Assembly (NCBI RefSeq): GCF_042477335.2
Contig: NC_091255.1
Coordinates: 26,452,501 to 26,516,500, forward strand
Reading direction: 5' to 3'
From: Ovis canadensis
Lineage: Eukaryota > Chordata > Mammalia > Artiodactyla > Bovidae
DNA: 64,000 bases
Numbering within the stretch: the first letter of the stretch is position 1; the number at the start of each line of letters is the position of its first letter. The notes under the pieces were generated by a model. It searched no databases and was not told where the DNA came from. It saw only the letters and a list, made by a program, of their open reading frames with translations. This document shows positions 35,601 through 50,600 of this stretch, piece after piece. A program made the translations under genes and the position numbers.

Positions 35601-38600
35601 GAATGAGGGATGTTGCATTTTTTCTGTTGGGTTCCTCAGCCCCAAACTCTTTGACATTTGAATTAGTTGTGTTTGTAGATTTAGTCTGAATGATTTGTTT
35701 CTGCTCAAAAGAATTTTTGATTCCTGCATATAAAATAATATTTTATATAGAATAGTTTTTTATTAGAATATAATTACTTTACAATGTAGTGTGAGTTTCT
35801 GCTGTACAATGACATGAATGAGCTGTCTGTATACATACATCCCCTCCCTCGTGGACCTCCCTCCCACCCTAACCTTCTATCCCACTCACCTAGGTCATCA
35901 CAGAGCACCAAGCTGAGCTTTCTGAGCCATACAGCCGCTTCCCACCAGCTATCTGCTTTACACATGGTACTGTATGTATGTCAATCCTAATCTCACAATT
36001 CATTTTACCCTCCCCTTCCCCTGCTGTGTTCACATGTTTCTTCTTTATGTCTGTGTCTCTATTCCTGCCTTGGAAGTAGGTTTATCTGTACCATTTTTCT
36101 AGATTCCACATACATGCGTTAATGTACGATATTTGGTTTTCTAACTTACTTCACTCTGTATGATAGCCTCCAGGTTCATTCAGGTCTCTACAAATGACCC
36201 TATTTTGTTTCTCTTAGTGGGATGAATAATATTCATTGTATATATGTACCCTATCTTCTTTCAGATCAACTTTTGATTGAACATTGACTACTTCCACAGA
36301 ATAAGCTCAAACTGAAATCCCCTATCAAAACTGAAACAATGTATCAAGACTGCTACAAGTAGGACCTTTAGACGTTTAATAAATAACAATAGGAACTCAT
36401 GAAATATGATCCAATTTTTATGTATCAGGGTTCTTTGTCAATTTAGTGTCTTACCTTTATTATTTTCCAGAAGTGCTCCTATTTGTTCATTATTTTTTGG
36501 CTTAGAAGACACTTTAAAATAATTTGCCAAAGTTTTAGGTGGAAGTGTTCGCTTTGGTCCACTACTTTGCGGTGATGGCGGAGGAAGTTTTCTTGGTGAA
36601 GTAACAACCTTCTTGGGGGAGCATAATTTTTCTGCCAAAAACAAACTGCACTTAAAAACAAATATTCTAAAAATTAAACAGATGGCAAGATGGAGTTATC
36701 CACAGTATAATTCTACTCTTACCAGTTAAAAAGCAAAGATATAAAAATTCTTTTTCATTCTTATAGTCAAATACTCTTTACGCTTAAATATTACTGTATT
36801 GTTAGCCTATCAGTAGAGAAGATAAAGCCAATCATCTAGAAAAGATACTCTTTTCCATATTTGAAGTAAATAATGTTCACAATCCTGCCATTCACTCTGT
36901 CTATATCTGCTAGAGGTCAAAAGAAGCTAGAGGGGCACTTCCCTGGTCATCAGCGACTAAGACTCCACTCTCCCAATGCAGGGGGCCTGGGTTCAATCCC
37001 AGGTCAGGGAACTAGATCCCACATGGTGCATTTAAGTGTTCATATGCCACAACTAAAGGCTGGAGGAAAAGTGATATTGGTGTACACTGAGCACATTACA
37101 TGCCTTCTAGTCCAACTTTGATTCAGCCCACAGTAAATGGTACTACAAGCGATATGTTTTTCTAGATATGAAAGATGGATACAAAGTTAAAAACAAATGG
37201 CTGATGTCCACCTTTCAGAAGCCTGACAGTAGCCTGGCATTTATCCCAGAGCTTGTCCTTTGCTCCTCTCTAAGTACCCCAATTCAGCCTTTACATGCAC
37301 TAGTTATTATCAATGGACTCAGAGCAGAATCTTCTTTACATAGCAGCATACGTGCACATATCCATGACTATGTCCTATTCTTTTTCTATACCCTCACCTT
37401 CAGAGATTTTATATTTCTTGTGTATCATAGATGTTTGAAAAAACAGTGGAAATTTTGAGCTTTGAAAAAAATTACCATAGATATCACTATCATGTCATAA
37501 AAATCAGACATTTTAACATCACCAGGGAAGAGGTATAATCTTAAAATGAAAAATATCTTAGTATCACTAAAAGTGGTTAACCAGTTGTTATGTATCTCTT
37601 GCTATGACACCACAGGAAGCACAGCCCCAATGTACACCGGCACCAAAACGGAAACGAATCTAATCAAGCCCACAGATCTAACTGCCAGTTTATAAGAAAT
37701 ACAAGGAAGAGGAATGTATTAACTGATACCACGTACATACAGTCAGCCAAATCCAGAATGTGAGACATTTTTATGACCAATGTCCCATGTTCTTCAACAA
37801 ACAAATAACATGAAGAGAAAGAGTGAAGGAGTTAAGAGAAATGAAAAGACACTTAAGAGACATTAAGGTGTGGACTTTGTTTGAATCCTGATTTGAACGA
37901 ACCATTTGAAACAACAGAAAACTGAAATCAGACTATGTATCAGATCAAATTAAGGTATGTGGTTAACTTTGTTAGTCTGGTTATGATATTGCAATTATGC
38001 TTTTAAAAAGTCCTCATCAGTTAGAGCTAAATAATAAGTATATATATATACATGAGTAAAATTATGTGATGGTCATGAGATTTGTTTTAAAACATAAAAC
38101 CTGAGAAAAATTTGAAAGGCACATATATAAGTAGCAAGAGACAAAATATGACAAAATATTGATTATTAAAATTCTTTTCTTAAATTTTCATTTCTTAAAG
38201 GCTATGATTTGAAGAAAATAATTCACTTACTTGGTGACCTGCTGATATTGTAGCTATTAAAAAAGCAGGGTTTCTGTGAGTTGACACCTTGCTTGTCTAC
38301 TTGATGAGACTGAGTAGCTTCCTTCAGCTGAGACAGAATTTGTCTACCACTGCGCTGAGAAGAGGCATTCACTTCAAATATCTAGAAGAAGAATACATGA
38401 AAAGGGGCAGAATGGTTTATATTTCATTTCATTACATTAGTATCCATCCACTAGAGCTGATACTAACCTTAAATCCAAGTTCTTGGGCACAAGCATATAC
38501 CGCAGCAGTCTTCCCCACGCCTGTTGGCCCTGTTATAAGAACGGTATTACAAAGGCGATTTTCTTCTTCATCATCTGAACTGCCTTTGAAGTCTCTGCTA

Positions 38601-41600
38601 TCCAACGAATCTGAAAAATCATTCAAACGCACATAAAACAACCGCATGGGCAGCAGTTCTCTCTCACCAAACCTGGTGACCAAATCCCACAACTTCCTAC
38701 CGATAAATGTTGGCAATTCAATGTACAAAAACGAGAAAACTCAACATAAGATACCAAATAAGAAGCCTCACAAAAGTGTTTAGCTAATCTAAGAATGTTC
38801 AGTGAAATGGAAAAAAAAAAGACTCAAAATACCTTCCTGTTTCTCGTCTCTTTTTCCCTTCAAATTCTGTCCTTCTTCTAATTCAGCTCTTCTTTTCCAG
38901 TCTTTCAACCAACTATCAAAAGAAAATGTATGTTAATAAAAATAAGCCACAGAATATAGTTTTTAGACAGTATGTTAAAATGGTTGTTGGGGGGAAGGTA
39001 TGGTATATTGTTACATTTTAAGAATTCCATGATGCTTTTGAATCAACTATATAGTAAAATAATTTTACACTGGCATGAATATTTTAAAATGAAGTAATTT
39101 TGCCTAAATACTCAAAACAATATGTGCAAGGATATTCACTACGACATTGTTTAAATTAGCCTCCAAAACGAAAAACTTAAAAGTGCATCGGTAGGGAAAA
39201 AGATGCCTTATGGTATGGTCACATAAGGAACCAGTACAGAGAAACTTAGAAATGGAATAGACTGTACGATGACTTGAAAGATGTCTAATCCACCATGCTA
39301 TGAGTAGGAAGCTTAAATTCTCATCTGGAGCTAGACCGCCTGAGTTTAAATTGAGCTCCACCACTTTTTAGATGTATGACCTCGTACAAATAACTCAACC
39401 TCTCTAGGACTCATTCTTCCTGAGGAACAGGAATGATCCCTCATAGGATCATTCTAAGGATCAAATGAGCTAAGAACTATCAAGTATTTAGAACAATGCC
39501 AATCTCAAAGTGTTTATTATTATGGCTCCCAATTTCTTGTATGAAATCCTTTGGGCCAGGTGAGTTTTAGAATTTAGGATTTTTCAGATATTAGAAATGT
39601 AATTTGGAACATATACTACATATCACATAATACCTTTAGTGGGTCTGTGGCAGTACATTTATAATCACTGGATATTTCTGGTTGGGACCGATAATATATA
39701 ATGAACTTCTGTCGTTGCTGTTTAGTCGCTAAAGTTGTATCCAACTCTTTTTGACTCCATGGACAGTAGCCCTCTAGGCTCCTCTGTTCATGGGACTGTC
39801 CAGGCAAGAGTACTAGAGTGGGCTGCCTTTTCCTTCTCCAGGGGATCTTCCCGACCCAGGGATCAAACCCGCATCTCCTGCACTGCAGGCAGATTCTTTA
39901 CCTCTAAGCCATCAGGGAAGGTCATAATAAATATTATATATATAATAAAGTTAATAAACTTTCAATTTCCAGAACTCTTTGGAGGTGGGAATTGAAGACA
40001 AAGGATTATCACCTGAGTTAGTAATAATATGATCCTATCTGTTAGGAAGAGCAACTATATGCATTAATTTTTTTCTGGAAGTTTTATAAGACATTGTTAA
40101 TAGTAAGGAGTAGAAACAGGAGAAAAGAGGTACATTTACTTTTCACTTTGGATTTTTTTTAAGATTTTACCTTGTGATGTATAACTTTATAATTTCTAGC
40201 GTTGTGTTAGTCGTTCACGCGTGTCTGACCCTTTGCGATCCCATGGACAGTAGCCTGTCAGGCTCCTCTGTCCATGGATTCTCCAGGCAAGAATACTGGA
40301 GTGGGTAGCCACTCCCTTCTCCAGGGGATCTTCCTGACCCAGGGATCGAACCTGAGTCTCCTCCATTGCAGGCAGATTCTTTACCATTTGAGTCATCAGG
40401 GAAGCCCATAATTTCTAGATTTCAGTATAAATAAATAGTAAAACTAGATTCATAAACTATTTCTCAATTCCTTTATAAATTTTACCAACCTATGTAACTT
40501 TTTTATAGCTAGCTCATTGCCTATGAGTTCACTGGAGTTCTGAGGTTGATACTTTTCCGTCCAAAGCATGTCTTCAATTCCAGAATCTAAAGAAAAAAAT
40601 ACGTATTGAAGTATTTTGTTCCTTGACATAAACATATATTCTTATACATTTACATTACTGTTTCATGTAACAATAAGTATTTGTTTATATTTATAAATTG
40701 CCAAAAAAGGCAATTTTAAAAACCTTACATTGAAAATTCTTCTCATCAAACCTGTTCCCCTTAAAAGCTAACCACCATAAAGTCTTACGACTATAAGATT
40801 TAAAAGTATACATTAAAAACGTTACTCAAAGCACTCAGTTCAGTCACTCAGTTGTGTCCAACTCTTTGCCACCCTATGAACTGCAGCAGACTGGGCCTCC
40901 CTGTCCATCATCAACTCCCGGAGTCCACCCAAACCCATGTCCATTGAGTCAGTGATGCTATTCAACCATCTCATCCTCTGTCATCCCCTTCTCCTCCTGC
41001 CCTCAATCTTTCCCAGCATCAAGGTCTTTTCCAATGAGTCAGCTCTTCCCATCAGGTGGCCAAAGTATTGGAGGTTCAGCTTCAGCATCAGTCCTTCCAA
41101 AGAACACCCAGGACTGATCTCCTTTAGGATAGACTGGTTGGATCTCCTTGCAGTCCAAGGGACTCTCAAGAGTCTCCTCCAACACCACAGTTCAAAAGCA
41201 TCAATTCTTCAGCTTTCTTCACAGTCCAACTCTCACATCCATGCATGACCACTGGAAAAACTGTAGCTTTGACTAGATGGACCTTTGTTGGCAAAGTAAT
41301 GTCTCTGCTTTTCAATATGCTGTCTAGGTTGGTCATAACTTTCCTTCCAAGGAGTAAGAGTCTTTTAATTTCATGGCTGCAATCACTATCCGCAGTGATT
41401 TTGGAGCCCACAAAAACAAAGTCAGTCATTGTTTCCACTGTTTCCCCATCTATTTGCCATGAAGTGATGGGACCGGATGCCATGATCTTGGTTTTCTGAA
41501 TGTTGAGTTTTAAGCCAACTTTTTCACTCTCCTCTTTCACTTTCATCAAGAGGCTCTTTAGTTCTTCTTCACTTTCTGCCATAAGGGTGGTGTCATCTGC

Positions 41601-44600
41601 ATATCTGAGGTTATTGATATTTCTCCTGGCAATCTTGATTCCAGCTTGTGCTTCTTCCAGCCCAGCGTTTCTCATGATGTACTCTGCATATAAGTTAAAT
41701 AAGCAGGGTGACAATATACACCCTTGACATACTCCTTTTCCTATTTGGAACCAGTCTGTTGTTCCATGTCCAGTTCTAACTGTTGCTTCCTGATCTGCAT
41801 ATAGGTTTCTCAAGAGGCAGGTCAGGTGGTCTGGTATTCCCATCTCTTTCAGACTTTTCCACAGTTTTTTGTGATCCACATAGTCAAAGGCTTTGGCATA
41901 GTCAATAAAGCAGAAATAGATGTTTTTCTGGAACTCTCTTGCTTTTTCCATGATCCATCAGATGTTGGCAATATGATCTCTGGTTCCCCTGAATTTTCTA
42001 AAACCAGCTTGAACATCTGGAAGTTCACAGTTCATGTATTGCTGAAGCTTGGCTTGGAGAATTTTAAGCATTACTTTACTAGCATGTGAGATGAATGAAA
42101 TTGTGCAGTAGTTTGAGCATTCTTTGGTATTGCCTTTAAGAAATGCAAATTATGAAAAATAATTTGTACTATAAGAAATGTCTAAAAGACAAATGTAGCA
42201 TACTTTTCACGAAGCCTCTTCTTGACCACTAAAAAGATACATTGGAACCTTCTATAAGGTCAGCCTGAGTAAATGGAGAGAGGCTACACTCCTGACAGAA
42301 AAGACAACATTGGGAAGATACCAGTTCCCTTCAAGTTAACCTACATACAAAATCAAAATGCCCATGGAATTTGTGGGGTTAAGGAATCTGCACTTCATTT
42401 AGTGGAGCAATGCATGAAAATAGTTTAAAAGAATTATAGATGGATAGGTCTAGTATTGTCATACTGAGTGATGTAAGACAGACACAGAAAGAAAAATATC
42501 ATGTGATATCGCTTATATCTGGAATCTAAAAACAGGGAACAAATGAACATTTTTACAAAACCGAAGCACAATCACAGATGGAAGGAGAGATAAACTGGGA
42601 GACTGGGACTGACATATACACCCTACTATATATAAAACAGATAACTAGTAAGAGTCGGCTATATAGCACAGGGAACACTCCTCAATACTCTGTAATGGCC
42701 CACACGGGAAAAGAAGCTAAAAGAAAGAATGCATTTACGTACATGTATAACTGATCCACTTTGAGGCATACCTGAAACTGACACAACGTTGTAAACCAAG
42801 TATACTTCAACTAAAAAAAAAAAGACTTGCTGTACAAATGATCAAAACATACTCTAAATGAATAAATTAATTAGTTCAATAGAATACTCCAGATACGCTA
42901 GATAACCAAATGGGACTATGCCAGAAAAATCAGTGAAACAGGTGTAAAATAATAGGTAGAGTGTGATCCCAAGTTTTTAAAAAGGCATACGTATTTACGG
43001 AAGCACAGAAAAATCAACGGCCAAACAGAAATCTGTTAAATGTGGTTTATCTGTAAGACCCTAATCAGTGAGGCTTCCACGTCTTATTTTGTTTGAATGC
43101 TGCAATGAGCATACATTAATAAAGAGGGGGAAAACAAGAGGTTAAAAACAAACAAAAAACGTATAGGACCAGAAGGAGAAAAGAATCTAATTTACCTGGA
43201 ATAGAAGACCCTTCTGATGAAGACTCTTTGTCATCATCTATTATCAGAACATCAGGATCTTCTACTGTTGTTTCCACTTTACACCTTGTATTCAAAGCTG
43301 TTTGTTTCTTCCTGGATGTTTTAGGAAACAAACCTTTGGAAGAATCTAGCTTTATCCCACTGGAGTTGTTTCTTTTGTCAAGTTCTTCTGGTTTCCCATT
43401 TATCTTTCTTGGACTTTCTAAATATTCATTTGGTTTCCTTCTTTTGGATTTATGATTTTCCATTTCCACTCGTTTCCTTTTGGTTTCTTTCCGGCTGACA
43501 ATGGGTTCAAGTTGTGGACTTTCTATTTGGGAAATTACAGAAATGCACATGCTTACCAATCAACAGAAAACTAATTTTATTACCTAATAATCTTAATATC
43601 ACTTCAAAATACCCAATAGCCTTATTACTATAAAATGAAAAGCCAAGAATCAAATATTGGATGCTGAAAGCTAGTTGCTATCTTGTTATTTAGACTGCCT
43701 TTTGAACAGGCTATAAAAACTACCTCATCTAAGACTTTCCTTAAATAAATTATTAGTATTTTAACATAATTAAAGCTGTTTTGGGGTTGGCCACTCTGGA
43801 AGCCAGCAGAGGCCAACAATGCATCACATAATATGCTTTACTTTAGTTGAACAAACCTCACCGTCAACCACAAGAAAAGTTCTCTCAGTGGTGACCACTT
43901 CCAAGAGTTAACAGCTAACCTCAGCATTTTCAAAACTGAAATGTTAATGGAAATGATAATATTTATCACTAACCTTGTTTACAATGACACTCAGAAAGTA
44001 CCTGGTGCTCAGTTCGCTTTTTTAGAAGCAAAGAGAAGTATTTCCTCAAAGGAAATCTGGGATTTGACCACCTAATTTCCTCCAACAAAAGATTTCTTGC
44101 TTCTTCAGTCAAATCTTTCCTTCTCCCCATAAACTGCAATAAAAAACCAATGTTCAATTAAACTCATATTCTTATAATAGTTTAATCAGAATACTACCAA
44201 TTATTTTCTGTTTATAAGTCTACATCAGGGTAGGATTAACTTTTGTCATTAAATACAACCCTTGATGGCAAAGCTGCATTTGCATAGCTTTAGAAGGACT
44301 TAGTTCATATTTTTATTTTTCTTTTTTAAATGAATTGTATTTTATACATTTATTAGAGTATAATTTTGACTGACAAAGTATCTAAATGTACTATATAATC
44401 TAATATTCTTTTTGAAACTGCTTATCATTAACTCTTAAAATGTTTTTAAAGCTCTCAGAGAATTTAAAAGAGATTTATATTTCAATTGGGATTTATTTTT
44501 TAAAATTGGACTCCAGGAAGAGATGATCTTTAGGCTCCAATAGTAGACACGTAAAATTTTTTCCCTCTGAAAAATGTGAAGGAAACATCCTATAATGTTG

Positions 44601-47600
44601 ACTGCTCTCATACTTACCACAACAGTGGAATTACTACTTTTCGAATTTGAATTCAATGTTGAAAATTCACCAAGAGCCATAACACATTTTGAGAGATCTA
44701 TTACTTTAGTATTTAGTTCTTTAAGTTTAGTTAAGAGAGGACAAGTGGGTGGTTTCAAACGCCACAAATGGCACCCTAAAGAAAAATAGAAAAGTAACAT
44801 TAAATACCTTCATTCTTCACATGCTTATCCATTTACCAAATGCCAAGTCAACAAACACAAACAGACTCAACAACAACTACACAGTTAACACAAAAGTTTC
44901 AAAATTCAAAGGAGTACCCAGGAACAAAATCCTCACCTGTAACAAGTTAATAAAAATTACCTAGTCTTCCCTCCCAATTGTTAAAAATAAGCAAATATTA
45001 GCACATTTTTCATTTTTTTAAATCAACCTTGCTACTCAGGTTAAAAATTTCAGGGGCAATTAGCATCCTGAAATCCAGATTCTATTACTAGGTGATCATG
45101 GGCATATCCTAAGGAAAAGTATAACTAATTTCTATAGTTGAACATACTATTAGAAAATGCTTTATAAAACTGAGCTGGTGAAAGTAACAAGAAAGGTTTC
45201 ATCCACTGAATGGCCATAGAGGAACTGAGAGAAAAGGAAAAGTAGAATATTATTAGAAAGGCTGACTGGGAACTTCTCCATACAACAGAGAAAGGACAGG
45301 CTAAATAAAACTCAAAAACCATCAAGGTCAGAAACATAAAAGGAAAAGAAACGAGAACAGAACATAGTGAACATTTCATGAGTAGAGGGACTACACCAAA
45401 CCGAACCACAAAGCCAGCTGAGAAGAACATAACTGTTTCTGCCCTGACAAAAAGCACTAGGTTGGAACAACAACAGGGGGGTTCCCGGGTGGCTCAGACA
45501 GTAAAGAGTCTGCCTGCAATGCAGGAGACCCCAGTGATCCCAGGGCTGGGAAGATCCGCAGGAGAAGGAATGGCTACCCATTCCAGTATTCTTGCCTCTG
45601 AATTCCATGGACGGAGTCCATGGGGTCACAAAGAGTCAGACATGACTGAAGTGACTAACACTTTCCAGGAACAACAACAAAGCAAAGATAGAAGGCTCTG
45701 TATATGATTAGTATTTATAAAAACTAAATAGGTAAAGAAAGACTGTGGTTACCAGAGCGCTTGAATCCACAGAGAATTAGATCAAGATCAAGTTAACACC
45801 ATCCTACAAGGCTTGTGTAAACATCTTGCTCTCGAGTGCAGTACATGTGACGGTAGAGAGAGCTAGAACAGTGGAGCACAGCTCCCTGTTACCAACTCCA
45901 GGAGATGGTTCACAAGATACTTGTGTGGTACCAAACAGCACAAGCTGTTACAGCAAGGAGGCAAACAGATTTCTCTTAAACAGTGAGCTGCAGACTGGAC
46001 AGACAGGGATGGAGTTCCTCTAAGAAACTCTTAAAAGATGATCTGTGCACATACAGGCTCAGATTTCAAGAAGACAGCACCTCTCTGGAGAGCATTCACT
46101 TCAGCTCCACACACGTGCCTGCCCTCCCCTGGCATCAGGGTTAAGGGCTTCGGCTTTCCTGCCCCACCCCCTTTCTCAGCCCAAGGCTGCAGCAGAGAGG
46201 ATGTGGTAGTGCTGGTTTAGTTGCTCAGTCGTATCCGACTCTTCGTGACTCCATGGACTGTAGCCCACCAGGGTCCTCTGTTGATGGGATTTCCCAGGAA
46301 TAGAGAGGATAAAAAGCTACTTTAAATTCCACATAAGAATTACACCTGAACCTTTGTCTCACCTAAAACCAAATTACATAGTTTCATATTGCTACTAATG
46401 TTTAAAAATATCTCATAATAATAAACTCACCATGGTCTTTTTGCTGAACATGAAGGACTCTCTGGAAACTGGAGCTCACTGCATTGTACACATCTAAAGC
46501 AGCAGCTTTCTTTGCAATCTGTCGTTTCAACAAATCTGGCAAACCACTCATGAGGAAGTCACGCTTTGCTTTAAACTGCACATCACAATCCTGAGACTTT
46601 TCAGCTGCATCTTGGCTTTTAAGAAAATAATGTGAGAAAAGGATAGCTAAGGTTATAAACACTTAAAAAAAAATACACTATAAGATAAATGTCCCTAAAC
46701 CTGGTCTTCTTCCATTATGCAACCCACTAGCCCAGATCAGAACTTAGGTGTCATCTTCCCATCGTCAACTCTCCTACCCCCAGCACCCCTGTCTAATTAA
46801 TCCACCCCAGGTCTCCAGCATTGCAGGCAGATTCTTTACCAGATGAGCCACCAGGGAAACCCAAGAATACTGGAGTGGGTAGCCGATCCCTTCTCTAGCG
46901 GATATTCCCGATCCAGGAATCGAACCAGCGTTCCTGCATTGCAGGCCGAGTTTTTACCAACTGAGTTATCAGGGAAGCCCAATTAATCATAAAGCGTTCT
47001 TAAATTTATTTCCTAGGGAATTCCCTGGTGGTCCAGTGGTCAGGACTTCACGCTTTCACTACCAAGGGCACAGGTTCAATCGCTGGTAGGGGAACTAAAA
47101 CCCCACAAGCCACATGGTGTGGCAAAAAATTAACAAATGAATGTCATTCCTAAAATCTTTCATACATCCTCTCCAATACTTGGGTCCATACTTTCATTAT
47201 CTCTCACCAGGACTCCTGTATCCACTCTAATCCCTCCTCTATCCCATTCTCTGTACAACAGCCAAATTAATCCAGCAGTCAGATTAAACTTTCAAAATTC
47301 AAATGCTTAAGTTTCCATTCATGTTTAAAACCCTCTGACTGCTTCTCATTGCTCTTAGCATAGTGACAAAATCCATTCATGTGTCCTAAAGGTCCTATCC
47401 ACATGGGCTGGTACCACCTCTCCAGCATAATCTCACACTCTGCTCACTGTGCTCAAGTCACAGGGACATTCCTTCAACTTCCTGTATTTACTATGCTCCT
47501 TACAGTCACAGGGACTCTGGATGGTCCCTCTGGATGGACCACTGCTCCTCCCCAATGAGCTCCTGCTCATCCTTCAGTTCCGGCATCATTTCCTCAGCGA

Positions 47601-50600
47601 ATCCTTTCTTATCCAGACCAAATCTATTTAATAGAACTTTGCACCTCTCCTTAGCACAACTCCAATTCTTCACTTGTTGGCTCAGTTAAAGCTTAATCAG
47701 AGATTGTCTTTCCTCTAAAATGTAAGCCTCAAGAACACGGTGTGTGTGTGCTAAATCACTCAGCTGTGTCCAACTCTTTACGACCCTATGGACTGTAGCC
47801 TTCCAGGTTCCTCTGTCCATGGGATTTTCCAGGCAAGAACACTGGAGTGGGGTGCCATTTCCTTCTCTAGGGGATCTTCCTGACCCAGGGATCAAACCTG
47901 AGTCTCTTACGTCTTCTGCACTGGCAGGCAGGTTCTTTACCAGTCAAGAGGATGGGGAATGTGTCTTACTTCCATAATATTCCTAGTACCAAACACAGTG
48001 CCTGGTACATAATGGATATTTAAATATTTACTAGGTTCATAAATCAGCTTTTTGGTATTTTTGGTTTGCCTATTTATTTTTCCACTAGTCTGTCTAGAGG
48101 TGGCCACAAAATGTTTGCAAAAGATCAAGATCTTCAAATTGCAGTTGTAGCATTGTCAACATTGTCATCTTTTAAAATGGACTTATTAAAGCTTCAAATG
48201 ATAATTTAAATATTTCTCATCAAAGTAAATGAATACAAAGTACATTCCATAGCATATTTTGGCATTTTAAAATCTGTATCAGACTGACCTGCTTTCATCA
48301 AAACCAAGGGTGGGATCAGCTGTCTTCTGAGTCTTTCTAGTAAGAAATAAAGGTGCGACTTTCACTTTTCCTTAGAAAAATAAATACTTAGGTTAGTATC
48401 AAGGCTTATCATCTCCACTTACCTTCAATTACTTTCAGAACTCTTAAAAAATTTTTTTAACTAAAATTTTTCTATATAATGAGTTGGTTTCTCAACTCAT
48501 TATATAGAAAAAATATATATCAATATATATATTTTGATATCTGGCAATATCAATATCAGAATTCCCTGGGAAGCTTTTTTCTAAGTTACAGATTCCCACA
48601 ACCCACCTCTAGACTCTTCGTCAGTAATGTCTAGGAAAGGACCTAGAAATTTAACATTTTTTTAAATTTATCCAGATGATTTTGATGATCAGTCAGCTTT
48701 CAGAATCACTAAGTTAACTAAGGCTAAATAGATACAAAGAAATGCAATCACTTAAAATATACTCACTTACTCTTTGTAAAACTCTTTACTAACTACACTA
48801 TAACTTCACTCATTTATTCATCAAAATAAATATTTAATATAATTAAAAGGTTATAAGACAAGAAATTTAAATTAAATTAAAATTCAGAACTATATAATCC
48901 CCCTCAAACCTCCTAATGTTCACCATTGATATTATCAAATCTGATTACCAGGGACATTTTTAGGAGTCTTGTTAAGTTTTTTTCCTAACACATCATTCAG
49001 ACACTGAAGTTTCTTCTGATTTTTCTCAGGATGCTTTACAGGAGGAGGACTAGGAGGACTTGAACTTATTATTATTAGAGAGTCCTAAGAATAAGAAAAA
49101 AAATTTTTAATAACATGATGTTATTACAATTTCAAAAAGATTATAGTGCTAGAAGTCATAGAAAAGAAAATCACATTTAGTAATTTCATACATCTCCCTG
49201 TCAGAAACTATTTGATACAAAAAATACATGATATGAATGGCAGTAGTCTGTGCTTACACCATACAAGTTCACATGATCAAAAAGATTTATTATGATCATA
49301 GTTTTCTGTTTTAAAGAAGCAACTAACAAACTATATTCCAGATAAAAGAATCAATACAACCAAGCTATAAAAATTCTAGCTATCCCCTTTCAGAACTATA
49401 TATCCTAGAAAAATATTAGATGAAGTTTGGTAAGTACTCATATGGTCGGTATATATCTCTGAGTATCTACTATGCATAGGCAAGAGCAGGCCCTTGAAAC
49501 ATAGACAAATGAAAGTCTAGAGATGGCATCAAGGTTAGAACCAGGGTTTAGGGGACAGAGGGAGAGCTAGTTTAACGTCCAATAACTGATGGACGTTAGT
49601 TGTGGTATTCCCGTATACCACATGTGGTATTTCCATATAATGGGGTATTATTTGGCAATAAAAAGAAAGAAAACACTAATGCTACAACATGGATGAACCT
49701 TTGAAACATTATGCTAAATGAGAGAAGCCAGATACAATGGATCACACAGTATTACATGTGATAATATATCACTTGCATTAAATGTCCAGAACAGACAAAT
49801 CTATATGGTTTGGCTAGGGCTGAGGGAGGGGAGATTGGGAGGTGACAGCTAAGGACAATGGGGGTTCTTTTGGAGGTATTAAAATGTTCTAAAATTGATC
49901 TGGTGATGGATGCACAACTCTATGACTGAATTGCATACTTTAAACAGCAAACTACATGGTATGAAAGTTATATCTCTCTAATAAAGCTATATGTCTGTAA
50001 TAAAATTGTTGTTGTTGTAGTTTTTAAAAAACAGAATATGGTGGCATTTAGCAGGATCTTAAAATCTAAGTAGGAATTCCTCCAGTAGGACTGAGTACCT
50101 AATACACATTTTAAGCTGAAACTACAAACTGAAAAGAGTTAAAACTGTACCCTTTGGAGATAAATGAATAATTTAGTAAGACAGTGAAAAGTGTGTATTT
50201 GAGGAAGGGGGTTGTTTTGAGGAAAGATAGGAGCTAGTTCTGTGTATGAAGGGTCTTCAATGACAATAAGGATTCAGATTGTATTCTGTGGGCAAAAGAA
50301 AGCCAAAGTCCTTTAAAAAAGAATGGAAAATTATATTCTTCCTACCACTTCAAGGCTTCCTACAAGTACTCTATCTTATAATTTTATAATGGTTTCCTTC
50401 TCTCATTTCAAACAGAAGAGAACAAAATTTATACCACTAAATATCTGTAATACTTACTTCTGTTTCTGATCTTTCAGGAAGCGTCTGATGTCTAGATGAA
50501 CGCCTTAAAGGTGTCACTACTTCTTCAGTAGATTTTGACTTACTAATATGCAAAGCTTTTGCTTTTTCAATCAATTGTTTTGCTTTTGATACATTTTTTG

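Noticed and set aside
36873..37458. 82- and 96-aa plus-strand frames in ATAD5 intron 14
   Set aside because: The first overlaps a CHR SINE; the second has no recognised similarity or splice context.
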